DNA of 64,000 nucleotides from Paraburkholderia rhizosphaerae (GCF_004366595.1 NZ_SORE01000004.1:62001-126000); one strand, 5' to 3'; counted from the stretch's first letter, positions 24,846-34,944 are shown. A program made the numbers and translations. Notes: a model not told the origin generated them from the letters alone.

Positions 24846-27719
24846 TCAGCGTTGCCACGGCGGCGTGCGCGCAGCATCGCCATCGCTCGCCTCGCCGCTA
24901 CGGTAGCGCGCAATCGCGTCGCGCACGACGCTTCGATCGATCGCGCGCTCATCGGCAAGCGCATGCAGCGCGGCAATCACGATCGACACCCGATCTACCT
25001 CGAAAAACGCACGCAACGCGCTGCGCGTGTCGCTACGCCCGAAGCCGTCGGTGCCGAGCGTCACATAGCGGCGCGGCACATATGCACGAATCAGTTCGGG
25101 CACCGCCCGCACGTAATCGGTTGCGGCGATCACCGGCCCCTGAGTCGCATTCAGTGTGTGAGTCACGTAGGGAATCGGCGCCTGCTCCGATGCCCCCGAC
25201 GCCGAGCCGGTATTGCGCGCGTGCCGCTCCGCTGCCATCCCGTCGCGCTGCAATTCGGTAAAGCTCGTCACGCTCCATACCGCTGCGTCGATATCCCAAT
25301 CGTCGGCGAGCATCTGTTGCGCGGCGATCGCTTCGCGCAGGATCGCGCCGGAGCCGAGCAGTTGCACGCGCGCCGCGCGCGGCCGCGTACCTTCGGACAG
25401 CCGGTACATTCCCTTCAGGATCGGCTCGCGCAGCGCGTCGAACGTTGCGGCGCTCACCGAGCGCTGCGCGTAGTTTTCGTTGGTGACCGTCATGTAATAA
25501 AACACGTCGCGCTGCTCCGCGACCATCTCGCGCATCCCCGCATCGACGATCGCGGCCACTTCGTACGCGAAAGCCGGATCGTACGCACGGCAGTTCGGAA
25601 TGGTCGACGCCGCGAGATGGCTCGTGCCGTCCTGATGCTGCAGACCTTCACCGCCCAGCGTCGTCTTGCCCGCGGTCGCGCCGACCAGAAAGCCGCGTGC
25701 GCGTTGATCGGCGGCCGCCCAGATCAGGTCGCCGATGCGTTGAAAACCGAACATCGAGTAGTAGATATAGAACGGCAGCATCGGCAGATCGTGCACGCTG
25801 TATGACGTCGCGGCCGAAATCCACGACGACACCGCGCCCGCTTCCGAAATGCCCTCCTCGAGAATCTGCCCGCGCGTGTCCTCACGGTAGTACAGCATCG
25901 AGCCAAGGTCTTCCGGCTCGTACAACTGCCCGAGCGGCGAATAGATGCCAACCTGACGGAACATGTTCGCCATGCCGAAGGTGCGCGCCTCGTCAGCGAC
26001 GATCGGCACGATGCGCTGGCCAATTTCACGGTCTTTCAGTAAAGCGGTCAGCATCCGTACCAGCGCCATCGTCGTCGAGATTTCGCGGTCGTTCGCGTCG
26101 AGTGCGAACTGCGCCCAGTTCGACACTGCCGGCACGGTGAGCCCTTGCGTCGCGATGCGCCTGCGACGCGGCAGATAGCCGCCGAGCGCGGCGCGCCGCG
26201 CGTGCAGGTACTGCATTTCAGGGCTGTCGGCGGCGGGCTTGTAGAACTTCAGCTGTTCAACGTCATCGTCGGAAAGCGGCAAACGGAAGCGGTCGCGGAA
26301 CGCCTTCAGTTCATCGACGTCGAGCTTTTTCTGCTGGTGCGTGGTCATTCGTCCCTGACCCGCCGCGCCCATGCCAAAGCCCTTCATCGTTTTCGCGAGA
26401 ATCACGGTCGGCTGACCGCGATGCTGGCGCGCCTGCGCATACGCCGCGTACAGCTTGCGCGCGTCGTGGCCGCCGCGCCGCAAGCGGTCGATGTCGTCAT
26501 CGCTCATCTGCTCGACGAGCGCTGCGAGCGCCGGGTTCTGGCCGAAGAAATGCGCGCGATTATAAGCGCCGTCATTCGCGGAAAAGGTCTGGAACTGGCC
26601 GTCCACGGTATGCGCGAACGCATGCAGCAGCGCGCCGGTCTTGTCGCGCTCGAACAATGCATCCCAGTCCGAGCCCCACAGCACCTTGATCACGTTCCAG
26701 CCCGCGCCGTTGAACTGCGCTTCGAGTTCGTCGACGATGCGGCCATTGCTGCGCACCGGCCCGTCGAGCCGTTGCAGATTGCAGTTGATCACGAAAACAA
26801 GGTTATCGAGTCCTTCGCGCGCGGCCAGCGACAACGCGCCGATCGATTCCGGCTCATCCATTTCGCCGTCGCCGAAAAAGCCCCACACGGTGCGTCCGTC
26901 GGTCTCAGCAAGGCCGCGGTTGCGCAGATAGCGCATGAAGCGCGCCTGGTAAATCGCGTTGATCGGGCCGATGCCCATCGAGCCGGTCGGGAACTGCCAG
27001 AAGTCCGGCATCAGCCACGGATGCGGATACGAACACAGTCCGGGACCGGCAATTTCGCGGCGATAGTGTCGCAAATGCGCTTCATCGAGAAAGCCTTCGA
27101 GAAACGCGCGCGCGTACACGCCCGGTGACGAATGCGGCTGGAAGTACACGAGGTCGCCGCCGTCGCCCTGTTGCGCGCCTGGCGCGGCCGCGCGAAAAAA
27201 GTGATTGAAGCCGGTTTCGAAAAGATCGGCGGCGGACGCATAGCTTGCGATATGGCCGCCGAGTTCGCCATACGCTTTGTTTGCGCGCACAACCATCGCG
27301 AGCGCGTTCCAGCGTAACGCAGCCGCGAGCTTCTCCTCGAGTTCGATATTGCCCGGGTAGCGGCCCTGCTGTTCGAGCGCGATGGTGTTTTCGTATGGCG
27401 TTACACGCGTGCGCGCCGACTGGATGCCGAGCATGCGCGCATGTTCGGCAAGACGGTCAAACAGGAATTGCGCGCGGTCGCGGCCGGCGTGCGTGAGCAC
27501 GCCTTCCAGCGCATCCAGCCATTCATCCGTTTCCTGCGGATCGTTGTCTTTGCGTATTTCCTGGCGGATTTCTTCGCGGCTTGCGGGGGTGCGTGCCGCT
27601 ATCGGCGCGGTTGCACTATATGCGACGCCGGGTACCGCACCCGCGACGCTCAGCGCCTGCGTTGCCGTTTCGTTTTGCACCTGCCTGAGTTGCTGATTGC
27701 CATTGGACAAATCCGTCAT
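24846..27719 (-). CDS. AceE-type homodimeric 2-oxoacid dehydrogenase E1
   Basis: This is a protein of about 957 residues with the large homodimeric E1 architecture of AceE. It uses ThDP to decarboxylate a 2-oxo acid. Recognisable segments are GGHIASYASAADLFE, YFQPHSSPGVYARAFLEGF, the ThDP motif FGDGEMDEPESIGALSLA to NCNLQRLDGPV, KTMKGFGMG, and the C-terminal VTLGTDGFGRSDTRSALR. The start at 27719 has GGAG seven bases upstream. No E2 (aceF) or E3 gene is beside it, and the gene is divergent from an Lrp-type regulator. This arrangement recalls P. putida mdeB/mdeR, where the E1 handles 2-oxobutyrate from methionine. It is therefore more likely a dedicated paralogue than the housekeeping AceE. 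Confidence 0.88.
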   Translation of the reverse strand: MTDLSNGNQQLRQVQNETATQALSVAGAVPGVAYSATAPIAARTPASREEIRQEIRKDNDPQETDEWLDALEGVLTHAGRDRAQFLFDRLAEHARMLGIQSARTRVTPYENTIALEQQGRYPGNIELEEKLAAALRWNALAMVVRANKAYGELGGHIASYASAADLFETGFNHFFRAAAPGAQQGDGGDLVYFQPHSSPGVYARAFLEGFLDEAHLRHYRREIAGPGLCSYPHPWLMPDFWQFPTGSMGIGPINAIYQARFMRYLRNRGLAETDGRTVWGFFGDGEMDEPESIGALSLAAREGLDNLVFVINCNLQRLDGPVRSNGRIVDELEAQFNGAGWNVIKVLWGSDWDALFERDKTGALLHAFAHTVDGQFQTFSANDGAYNRAHFFGQNPALAALVEQMSDDDIDRLRRGGHDARKLYAAYAQARQHRGQPTVILAKTMKGFGMGAAGQGRMTTHQQKKLDVDELKAFRDRFRLPLSDDDVEQLKFYKPAADSPEMQYLHARRAALGGYLPRRRRIATQGLTVPAVSNWAQFALDANDREISTTMALVRMLTALLKDREIGQRIVPIVADEARTFGMANMFRQVGIYSPLGQLYEPEDLGSMLYYREDTRGQILEEGISEAGAVSSWISAATSYSVHDLPMLPFYIYYSMFGFQRIGDLIWAAADQRARGFLVGATAGKTTLGGEGLQHQDGTSHLAASTIPNCRAYDPAFAYEVAAIVDAGMREMVAEQRDVFYYMTVTNENYAQRSVSAATFDALREPILKGMYRLSEGTRPRAARVQLLGSGAILREAIAAQQMLADDWDIDAAVWSVTSFTELQRDGMAAERHARNTGSASGASEQAPIPYVTHTLNATQGPVIAATDYVRAVPELIRAYVPRRYVTLGTDGFGRSDTRSALRAFFEVDRVSIVIAALHALADERAIDRSVVRDAIARYRSGEASDGDAARTPPWQR

Positions 27720-27868
27720 CGCACGCTCCACATCCGGTCGCCGGTTCATTGGGGATGACGAATATGTTAGTGACGACCCGGCAGAATGTGCGTCTCATTT
27801 GCTGGTGAATTCGATTTCGCGTAGTGTGTTTATTCTTAAACTTCAGCGATAACCGGAATGTTTGCACT

Positions 27869-28396
27869 ATGAGCTCCCCTGCCCGCCCTTCCCGCCGTCT
27901 GGACCGCATCGATATCGGCATCCTCAATCAGCTGCAGCAGAATGCGCGCATCACCAATTCCGAGTTGGCGCGCGCGGTCAACCTGTCGCCGACGCCGTGC
28001 TTTAACCGCGTTCGTGCGCTCGACAAACTGGGCCTCTTCAAACAGCAGGTCACGCTGCTGAACCCGGACGTGCTGGGCTTGCAGATCAACGTATTTATTC
28101 AGGTGAGTCTGGAGAAACAGGCGGAAGACGGCCTGCGGCGCTTCGAGCATGCGATCAATGCACGCCCCGAGGTGATGGAGTGTTATCTGATGACGGGTGA
28201 TGCAGACTACCTGTTACGCGTGGTCATGCCGGACATTCACGCGCTCGAGCGTTTTATCCTCGACCATCTGACAAAGATTCCAGGCGTGTCAAACATCCGC
28301 TCGAGCTTCGCATTGAAGCAGGTTCGCTACAAAACCGCGTTGCCGCTGCCGGCCAACGGACTTACGCTGCACGAGCGCGACGACGAAACGGAATAA
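27869..28396 (+). CDS. Lrp/AsnC-family transcriptional regulator
   Basis: This 175-residue protein has an N-terminal winged helix-turn-helix ([20 protein letters not shown] to [19 protein letters not shown]) and a C-terminal RAM/ligand-binding domain ([36 protein letters not shown]), the standard Lrp layout and size. It probably binds an amino acid or 2-oxo acid. The 149-base spacer to the divergent AceE-like gene is likely its binding region, giving local control of that gene. The ATG at 27869 was chosen because upstream codons look non-coding. Confidence 0.92.
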   Translation: MSSPARPSRRLDRIDIGILNQLQQNARITNSELARAVNLSPTPCFNRVRALDKLGLFKQQVTLLNPDVLGLQINVFIQVSLEKQAEDGLRRFEHAINARPEVMECYLMTGDADYLLRVVMPDIHALERFILDHLTKIPGVSNIRSSFALKQVRYKTALPLPANGLTLHERDDETE

Positions 28397-28438
28397 CAGG
28401 CGCGCTCGCAGCTAATTCACGACATCGCCCAGACAGTC

Positions 28439-28897
28439 TCAGACGTCGGTCCAGTCCGCGAATCGCGCGGCCTGGCCGCGGTACACGCCCGCGCGGTCGA
28501 CCAGATTCCATACGACGGCGTGCTCAATCCAGAAACGCCGTCCGGACTTCGCGATGCGAAGCCCGCGATAGCCGGTCGAATAGCCTTGCGTGCGCACATC
28601 CTCAAGTAGACGCGCGCGCTCTTCGCGGTTCGGGTCTTCGGCCGAAAGCCGCGATTGCAGCGTAACGAACTCGTCCCAGTCGTATTCGAAACAACGTTGC
28701 GCAGTTCTGTTCGCGTAAACGAAGCGCGGGTCCGCGTCTGCATTGTGCGCAACCAGCACGAACGGCGCATCCTGATAGAGCCAGCGCGCGGCGTCGGCAA
28801 TGGGAACGTGTTGATCGACAAGCGGCGTGCCGACGAGGCGCAGATGACTATCGGCAAGCAAGGCGGCGAATTCGGGGGCGAGAGCAAAAGACGTCAT
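28439..28897 (-). CDS. MEKHLA/PAS-like domain protein
   Basis: This single-domain protein of about 152 residues resembles the MEKHLA domain, a PAS-related fold found in plants and bacteria. Typical segments are WLYQDAPFVLVAHNADADPR, FVYANRTAQRCFEYDWDEF, LQSRLSAEDPNREERARLL and FWIEHAVVWNLVDRAG. It has no output domain, signal peptide or membrane helix, so it probably acts by binding a partner or ligand. The start at 28897 was preferred over an ATG 23 codons upstream because homologous-looking sequence starts later. It is convergent with the Lrp regulator and divergent from the next gene. Confidence 0.75.
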   Translation of the reverse strand: MTSFALAPEFAALLADSHLRLVGTPLVDQHVPIADAARWLYQDAPFVLVAHNADADPRFVYANRTAQRCFEYDWDEFVTLQSRLSAEDPNREERARLLEDVRTQGYSTGYRGLRIAKSGRRFWIEHAVVWNLVDRAGVYRGQAARFADWTDV

Positions 28898-29309
28898 TGG
28901 CGTGTCGGGCAGCGGGTTAGCGGCGGTGAAGCACGGGTAGTGAAGCGCAACAGCAAGCAGAAACAAGCCGCATCAAGCGGGATCGGCAACCTGGCGCCGG
29001 AACCACGAGAGATGGAAGCGATCACGCATTGCGCGAAGTTGCGGCGCGTTGCGCGACACGTGAAACCGTCGATTACCGGTGTCGGCACCGCCGCGCTCGT
29101 CCAATACTAGCGTAGCGTCGCGACCGATGCAGCGTCACGCGTGCAACTCAATGTTTCGCCATTGCGGCGATGCGCGCGATACGTCACGGGAATAGAGCGC
29201 AACGACGGATGTTTAACAGTCAGGCAGCCCAATAAAGAGACCGGGCTTGAGATGAGTTCCGGCTCGTGCACACGGGCGCTGCCGTCCTGTTCATTCGTGG
29301 AGAACGCTT
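28898..29309. other. Divergent spacer
   Basis: About 410 bases between the MEKHLA-domain gene and the barrel protein gene. No gene or repeat is supported. The segment 29200-29240 is slightly AT-rich and may hold the promoter of the gene at 29310. Confidence 0.3.
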
Positions 29310-30209
29310 ATGCTCACCCGTTTTCGTCCCGGTCCCTCCTTGCATGAACAGGTCGAGCAACTCGGCCTGCTCGCGGCGTTAGCCGGCCGCTGGTCGGGCA
29401 ATGGCTTCAATCTGATTTCGCTGCCCGACTTCGATTCGACGCTGCCCAGCACCGGCGATAAACCGTTTCGCACGCTACTGTCGGCCACTCACGAGACGCT
29501 CGAATTCACACCGATCGGCGCGCATGTACCGAACCGCGGCTCGCAATTACAGAGCAACAGCACCGATGGACAACCCGACATCACGATCTTCGGTCTTCGC
29601 TATCTGCAGCGAATCAACGACGCGGATTCACACGAGCCTTTGCATATCGAAAACGGTTTCTGGCTAAACGTACCGGCTAGCAAGATTCCGAAAGAAGCGC
29701 CCTCGGTGGTCCGTCAAGGCTCGATTCCGCACGGCTCGTCGATTCTCGCGCAGGGCAACGCGTTGCTGTCGCCGGACGGCAAGCCAGCCTTCGCAACACT
29801 CGATTCGACGCCGCAGCGCAATCCGGCTGGCGCCGCGCTGGGCAGTGCGTACCTCGCACCGCTGACGCAGGCCGTGTTGCCTGCTCGCATCACGAGCAAG
29901 GATGCGGTGAAGAATCCGAATGCGGTGCTCGCCGACGCGCTCAAGCCGTTTAGCGAGCATCTGAAAAGCACCACCGTGCTCACCGTGTCGAGCAAAAATG
30001 CGGGCGGCGTGCTGAACATTCCGTTTCTGCAAAATGCGACCAACAATAACGCCGCGGCCACCAGCGTCGAAGCCACGTTCTGGATCGAGACAGTGCAGCC
30101 GGAGAATGGGCACCCGTTCGAAGTCCTGCAATATTCGCAGAGCGTGACGCTCAACTTCCTCGGTATCGACTGGCCGCATATCTCGGTCGCCACGCTGTTC
30201 CGGCAGTGA
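29310..30209 (+). CDS. Beta-barrel protein, possibly heme-binding (nitrobindin/FABP-like)
   Basis: This 299-residue protein has no signal peptide or membrane helix. The opening segment LAALAGRWSGNGFNLISLPD resembles the first strand of lipocalin/FABP-type and nitrobindin-like barrels (GxWxGxG). Alternating hydrophobic strands follow (THETLEFTPIGAHVPN; TIFGLRYLQRIND; HIENGFWLNVPAS; ATFWIETVQPENGHPFEVLQ). Bacterial relatives I recall are annotated as heme-binding family proteins, but I cannot see a conserved proximal His with certainty. The gene stands alone, so its role cannot be inferred from neighbours. Confidence 0.6.
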   Translation: MLTRFRPGPSLHEQVEQLGLLAALAGRWSGNGFNLISLPDFDSTLPSTGDKPFRTLLSATHETLEFTPIGAHVPNRGSQLQSNSTDGQPDITIFGLRYLQRINDADSHEPLHIENGFWLNVPASKIPKEAPSVVRQGSIPHGSSILAQGNALLSPDGKPAFATLDSTPQRNPAGAALGSAYLAPLTQAVLPARITSKDAVKNPNAVLADALKPFSEHLKSTTVLTVSSKNAGGVLNIPFLQNATNNNAAATSVEATFWIETVQPENGHPFEVLQYSQSVTLNFLGIDWPHISVATLFRQ

Positions 30210-30362
30210 TGCGATGGCCGCGCGGCTTTGTCGTGCGCGGCGCGCTATGAGCCGCGTTTGTCGCGCGGTGCGGCAGCCGGTCCAACCGGCGGTTTGAAAT
30301 CCTGATCGCTCCCGGCAGCGGCGTCAACAAATTAGCGTAGCGAATCGCCGCCGGCACGGCCG

Positions 30363-32417
30363 CTACTGCCCCTGCCGTGTACGCGCGATCGTATGCATCA
30401 GTTCGATCAGCACATCGGGGCTCACCGGCTTGACCAGATGATGCGCAAAGCCCGACTCGCGCGAGCGCGCGAAGTCTTCGGGCTGGCTGAAACCGGTCAA
30501 TGCGATTAATACCGGACACACGCGTTGCGCGTGGGCGGCGAGCCGCCGCGCGATTTCATGACCACTCATACCGGGCAACGCGATATCGAGTAGTACCACG
30601 TCGGGGTCGAACTGCTCGGCAAGCACGAGCGCCGATGGACCCTCCGCGGCGGTGCGCGTGTCGTGCATTTCGAGCACCAGTGCGAGCGATTGCGCTGCGT
30701 CGAGATTGTCGTCGACAATCAGGATTTTCAGCCGTTTCGCGTTCGCGCCGCGCCGCTCGTGCGTGCGTGGCGCATCGGCCGGCGCCTGCACAGGCGCCAC
30801 CGCGAGCGGCAGCGTGATCGAAAACTCGCAGCCTTTGCCGACGCCATCGCTCGCCACCGAGATGCTGCCACCATGCATGTCGATCAGCTTGCGGGCGACG
30901 AACAGACCGATCCCGAGTCCGTCGCGCGCGCGCCCGGCCGGCGGCGTGGCCTGCATGAACAGATCGAACAGAGCCGGAAGCTCGGCCGCGGCCACGCCGA
31001 TACCGCTGTCTTTCACCACGACCCTCGCACGGCCATTCAATAACTCCGCGCGAATATGAATCTCGCCGCCGTCGTCGGTGTATTTGATTGCGTTGTCAAC
31101 GAGGTTCGACAGAATCTGCGTCAGCCGCGTGCGGTCGCCGTCGACCGGAATTGGCGTAGCGAGTGTATTGAGGAAAATGCGGTGGTGCCGTTGCGCGGCA
31201 GCCGGTCCGTTGATTTCCATCGCGCGCCCGATCGCATCGCGCAGATCGAGCACTTCGCGCTTCAGGTTGATGCGGCCGGTCGTGATGCGCGACACGTCGA
31301 GCAGATCGTCGATCAGATGCGACAGGTGGAAGCTTTGCCGCTCGATCACCGCCTGCACCCACCGGACCTTCGACGGCAGGTTCTCGCCGCTCTCCTTGAG
31401 CACGTGGGCCGCGTTACGGATCGGCGCGAGCGGATTGCGCAGTTCGTGCGCGAGTGTCGCGAGGAACACGTCCTTGCGGCGATCCGCTTCCTTGAGCGCC
31501 TCCTGCGCATTCGCGCGCGCGGTGATGTCGGCGAGTGTGCCGACAAACGAATGCAGCGCGCCATGCGCGTCGTAGCGAAAGCGCCCGTGCATTTCGAGCA
31601 CGCGCAGCGCACGGTCGCCGATCCGGTACGCGCGGAACACGATATGGACCGGCCGGTGCGCGGCCTCATCCGCCAGATAGCGCTCGACGAACGCGGCGCC
31701 ATCGTCCGGATGCATAAACTCGCGCATGAAGTCTTCGCTGGAGAGCGGGCCGGCGTCGATCGGCTGCCCGGTGATCTCATACATCCGCGCGTTTTCCCAC
31801 ACGCCCGAACGCGTGACCGCGTTCCATTCGAAGATGCCGAGCCCGGCCGCGCCCGCCGCGATGCGCAGACGCTCGTCGCTTTCCTGGCGCGCGGCGAGCG
31901 CGCGGTCGCGTTCGCGCAGCGACGCGCCGATACGCTGATTCTGCTCGTCGAGCAACTGGCGAATCGCGCCGTGAATCGTCGCGCTGAAAAAGCCCTCGAT
32001 GATCTGATGCGCGCCCGCCTGTTCGGTGCGCGGCGACAACGTACTGGCGAAGTATTCGCGCACGACCTGCTGCACGCTGATCTGCAACAGATCGAGCTCG
32101 CGATACAGTTCGTCGAGCTGATAGCCGTGCATCCAGCGTTTGCGCGCGTACTGGCGCGCGTCGAGATCGATCCGCGCATTGAGCGCGGAATTCGGCACCG
32201 CGGTCAACGCGGCGCAGATTTCTCCGTAGATTTGCGGCAGCAGATCGATCAACTGACGGTTCGTGAGCCGGTCGGCCTGCTCGATGAACGGGTCCGAGCG
32301 GACCGCGCGCAGCCAGCGGCGCGTGATGCGCCAGCGCTTGACGCGAATGTGTACCGCCAGATCCGCATATGGCCCGGCTTCGGGCGCTATTGTCATGTTC
32401 AAGCGTGAGTCATGCAA
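30363..32417 (-). CDS. Cytoplasmic hybrid sensor histidine kinase
   Basis: This 684-residue protein has four modules and no membrane helix. An N-terminal all-helical domain (about 20-165, with LTNRQLIDLLPQIYGEICAA) resembles RsbR-type or related sensor domains. A PAS domain follows (GLGIFEWNAVTRSGVWENA to FVGTLADITARA). The kinase core has HisKA LATLAHELRNPLAPIRNAA and HATPase LVDNAIKYTDDGG, VKDSGIGV, GLGIGLFVARKLI. The C-terminal receiver domain has LIVDDNLDAAQS, the phospho-acceptor in VVLLDIALPGMSG and HHLVKPVS. A single receiver and no Hpt domain means the signal passes to a separate phosphotransfer protein, or the receiver acts as a local brake. It is divergent from the antiporter gene. 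The start could also be the ATG at 32396. Confidence 0.9.
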   Translation of the reverse strand: MHDSRLNMTIAPEAGPYADLAVHIRVKRWRITRRWLRAVRSDPFIEQADRLTNRQLIDLLPQIYGEICAALTAVPNSALNARIDLDARQYARKRWMHGYQLDELYRELDLLQISVQQVVREYFASTLSPRTEQAGAHQIIEGFFSATIHGAIRQLLDEQNQRIGASLRERDRALAARQESDERLRIAAGAAGLGIFEWNAVTRSGVWENARMYEITGQPIDAGPLSSEDFMREFMHPDDGAAFVERYLADEAAHRPVHIVFRAYRIGDRALRVLEMHGRFRYDAHGALHSFVGTLADITARANAQEALKEADRRKDVFLATLAHELRNPLAPIRNAAHVLKESGENLPSKVRWVQAVIERQSFHLSHLIDDLLDVSRITTGRINLKREVLDLRDAIGRAMEINGPAAAQRHHRIFLNTLATPIPVDGDRTRLTQILSNLVDNAIKYTDDGGEIHIRAELLNGRARVVVKDSGIGVAAAELPALFDLFMQATPPAGRARDGLGIGLFVARKLIDMHGGSISVASDGVGKGCEFSITLPLAVAPVQAPADAPRTHERRGANAKRLKILIVDDNLDAAQSLALVLEMHDTRTAAEGPSALVLAEQFDPDVVLLDIALPGMSGHEIARRLAAHAQRVCPVLIALTGFSQPEDFARSRESGFAHHLVKPVSPDVLIELMHTIARTRQGQ

Positions 32418-32742
32418 TGTGCTTCAGGTGCCCGAACATACCACGCGAAACCGGTTCACGTTTTGCTTAATGCGAACCTTGTTTCAGGCAAACGACACAT
32501 TCATCTGTTGTTTCCCGGCGCGTCGGCCAGGTCGTGACCCGCACGTGCATTCGCTCGAATGGTGCAACCGCGCGGAGCAACCGGCAACCCATGCAAAAGC
32601 CCGCGAGGTAGCACCCGGGTATCGCGCGGCAAGCGGTACGACCCTTGCTTGCTCAATCCGCACCTCTGTTCATCGCGCGCCCGGTTGTTCAGCCCGGCAA
32701 CCGGCCTGCGCCCTCTTCTTTCCACGCGAGGCCCACCCGCAA
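32418..32742. other. Divergent spacer between hybrid kinase and antiporter
   Basis: About 325 bases. The longer frame upstream of the antiporter ATG reads as non-coding. The part at 32460-32520 is AT-richer and may hold divergent promoters. No dyad or repeat stands out. Confidence 0.3.
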
Positions 32743-34086
32743 ATGACGGTCGAAGCGACCTGGTATCTGATCATCGGCGGCCTGCTGATCGCGATGGCGC
32801 TGGCCCGCAAGCTGATCGCGCATTTGCCGATGACGGGTGCGATGGTGTACCTCGCGGTCGGCTTCGTGCTCGGGCCAGCGGGCTTTGGTCTGCTGGCGCC
32901 GCAACTGACCCGCGGTGCGCAGGCGCTGCGTCTTGTCACCGAAGCCGGTCTCGTGATCTCGCTGTTCGCGATCGGCATGCACTTGCGCGTGCCGCTGCGC
33001 GACCGTCTGTGGCGGCTGCCACTGCGTCTGGGCACCGGCGCAATGCTGCTGACGATCGCCGCGATGACCGCGATCGCGTACTTCGGGCTCGGGCTGTCGG
33101 CGGGCCTCGCGCTGATCGTCGCGGCGGCGCTCGCGCCGACCGATCCGGTGCTGGCGAACGAACTGCGCCCACGCGAGGCCGGCGACGCCGACCCGCTGCG
33201 CTTCGCGCTATCCGGCGAAGGCGGCTGCAACGACGGTGCCGCGTGGCCGTTCATGCTGCTCGGCCTGGCGTGGTGTGGCGTCGAGGTCGGCGGCGCGGCG
33301 GGCATGCTCGGCAGCGCGCACATCACGACCGTTACCGGCTTCGCGGCCGCGCTGCTATGGGGCATCGGCAGCGCGCTCGCGATCGGCTGGCTGCTCGGCG
33401 CAGGCGTGGTCGCGCTCGTCACGCGCTTGCGGCTGCGCTTTGACGTCGCGGTCGGCGTCGAAGGGTTTCTCGCGCTTGGGCTAATGTCGGCGTGCTATGG
33501 CGCCGCGCAACTGGTTCATGGCTATGCGTTCGTCGCGGTCTTTGTCGCCGGCGTCGCGCTGCGCCACCAGGAACTGCGCGCGACCGGCGACGATACCGCG
33601 CCGACCGAGGTGCTCGAGAAGGTCGAGCACGGCGAGTTGGAGAAGGCTGCGCGCACGCCTGAACTGGCGCACGCGTATATCGCCGAATCGATGATGGCGT
33701 TCGCCGTTGAGATTGAGCAGACCGTCGAGCTTGTGCTGATGCTGCTGATCGGCAGTGTCGTATCCGCGCATTGGCGCGAATTGCTCGAGTGGCGCGCGAT
33801 CTGGCCGGCGCTCGCGCTGCTGCTGGTCGTACGGCCGCTCAGCGCGCTCGCCGCACTGGCCGGTTCGAGCGCGACCTGGCCGCAGCGGCTGCTGGCCGGC
33901 TGGCTGGGCATTCGCGGCGTCGGTGCGTTCTACTACCTGATGTTTGCGATTGAACGGCTGCAGCGCGTTGCGCAGGATGCGGCGCTCGCCGTCGTGATGG
34001 CGGCCATCGTCGGCTCAGTGTTGCTGCATGGCGTATCGGCGACGTTGCTGCTCGACCGCTACCTGCGCACGCCACGAACGAAGTGA
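32743..34086 (+). CDS. CPA1-type Na+/H+ antiporter
   Basis: This 447-residue integral membrane protein has about eleven to twelve helices in the cation:proton antiporter fold. The N-terminal half contains YLAVGFVLGPAGFGL and SLFAIGMHL. The helix with the ion-binding acid is IVAAALAPTDPVLANEL (TDP motif), followed by LSGEGGCNDGAAWPFML (ND motif), which are the two classical transport motifs of CPA1 antiporters. A cytoplasmic loop (DTAPTEVLEKVEHGE) sits between helices eight and nine. The late WLGIRGVGAFYYLMF matches the conserved GxRG helix. It probably exchanges Na+ or K+ for protons at the inner membrane. It lacks a C-terminal regulatory domain. Confidence 0.9.
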   Translation: MTVEATWYLIIGGLLIAMALARKLIAHLPMTGAMVYLAVGFVLGPAGFGLLAPQLTRGAQALRLVTEAGLVISLFAIGMHLRVPLRDRLWRLPLRLGTGAMLLTIAAMTAIAYFGLGLSAGLALIVAAALAPTDPVLANELRPREAGDADPLRFALSGEGGCNDGAAWPFMLLGLAWCGVEVGGAAGMLGSAHITTVTGFAAALLWGIGSALAIGWLLGAGVVALVTRLRLRFDVAVGVEGFLALGLMSACYGAAQLVHGYAFVAVFVAGVALRHQELRATGDDTAPTEVLEKVEHGELEKAARTPELAHAYIAESMMAFAVEIEQTVELVLMLLIGSVVSAHWRELLEWRAIWPALALLLVVRPLSALAALAGSSATWPQRLLAGWLGIRGVGAFYYLMFAIERLQRVAQDAALAVVMAAIVGSVLLHGVSATLLLDRYLRTPRTK

Positions 34087-34190
34087 TGCGCAAACCGTTG
34101 CGCCGCGCTGCAATGTCGCGCTGGCGCTATCGCGCTGTCCGCCGCGCGGACCACGGCGCCACCAGCCGCGCCCGGCGGCCTTGATCTACC

Positions 34191-34472
34191 TCAGGCTTCC
34201 GGGTTCTCCAGATCCGCATTCACCACCGTTTCCCCATAGTGCTGCGCGGCTTCGCGCGCTTGCTGGCCGTTATCGAACGGACCAATGTCGGGCGCACCGG
34301 CGAACGGGAACAGCAGCCGCCCGTCGGTTTTGCGCACGACTTTCAGCAGACCGACGAACGCGCCTTCCGTGGTGCGCCGATAGGTCGCATAGATTTCGTA
34401 GTCCTGTTTCGATTCGGCGCGCGAAGCCGTCGCATCGCGCGACTTCGCGAAAATCATCCGAGGCCTCGTCAT
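34191..34472 (-). CDS. Hypothetical small protein
   Basis: This protein of about 93 residues has no signal peptide or membrane helix. The body alternates charged and hydrophobic residues (SKQDYEIYATYRRTTEGAFV; GLLKVVRKTDGRLLFPFAG) and suggests a small beta-sheet domain followed by a helix (NGQQAREAAQHYGE). I recall similar short proteins as widespread in Burkholderiaceae, but no function. An alternative ATG lies five codons upstream. Confidence 0.65.
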   Translation of the reverse strand: MTRPRMIFAKSRDATASRAESKQDYEIYATYRRTTEGAFVGLLKVVRKTDGRLLFPFAGAPDIGPFDNGQQAREAAQHYGETVVNADLENPEA

Positions 34473-34944
34473 GTTGACGCTCCGCATCCGATAGCCCGGC
34501 CGGCGCTCCTGCCGGCAAACAAAGGCTTTACTGCTGAACGCGCAAGCGATGTGCCCGTGTCGCGCGCGCGGCCTGCGGGCCGATAAGGTCACGCGACGCG
34601 GCACAGCGGGATCGCCGCATGCATCCGATCAAACCGACACCGCGCACGCGAGCGCCGCACAGACGCCCGCGCGCGCACCGGTGCGAAAGATGCGTGCGAA
34701 AAATTACACCGTTCAAGTATGTTTGCAACGGATGACGAAGCAACAGGCCGAAGCAACAGGCCGAAGCAACAGGCGCGCGGTCTACCTGTCGAAGTGCGGC
34801 TCGAACGGCGGCGATTGTGCCCCCAGCACCAGCACGCAATGCGATGCGAGCCGCGCTCATACGCTTTGCGCGAGCGCCACGCATGCTCCGCCCGCACCCG
34901 TGCGTGGCAAACTATGATTCTTCCCAGCGACGGGAGCGCACATC
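34473..34944. other. Spacer with a short tandem repeat
   Basis: This 470-base region lies between a hypothetical gene and the phosphoribosyltransferase gene. Open frames on both strands cover it but show no recognisable protein. It contains a 13-base tandem repeat described separately. AT-richer DNA around 34700-34730 could be a promoter. Confidence 0.35.
34738..34774 (+). repeat. 13-base tandem repeat, about 2.8 copies
   Basis: The unit AAGCAACAGGCCG occurs twice exactly (34738-34750, 34751-34763) and a third time over its first eleven bases. It lies in non-coding DNA and looks like slippage. Confidence 0.7.

Noticed and set aside
34549..34917. 122-codon plus-strand frame spanning the 13-base repeat
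   Set aside because: Low-complexity, no ribosome site and no family resemblance; the repeat looks like slippage.
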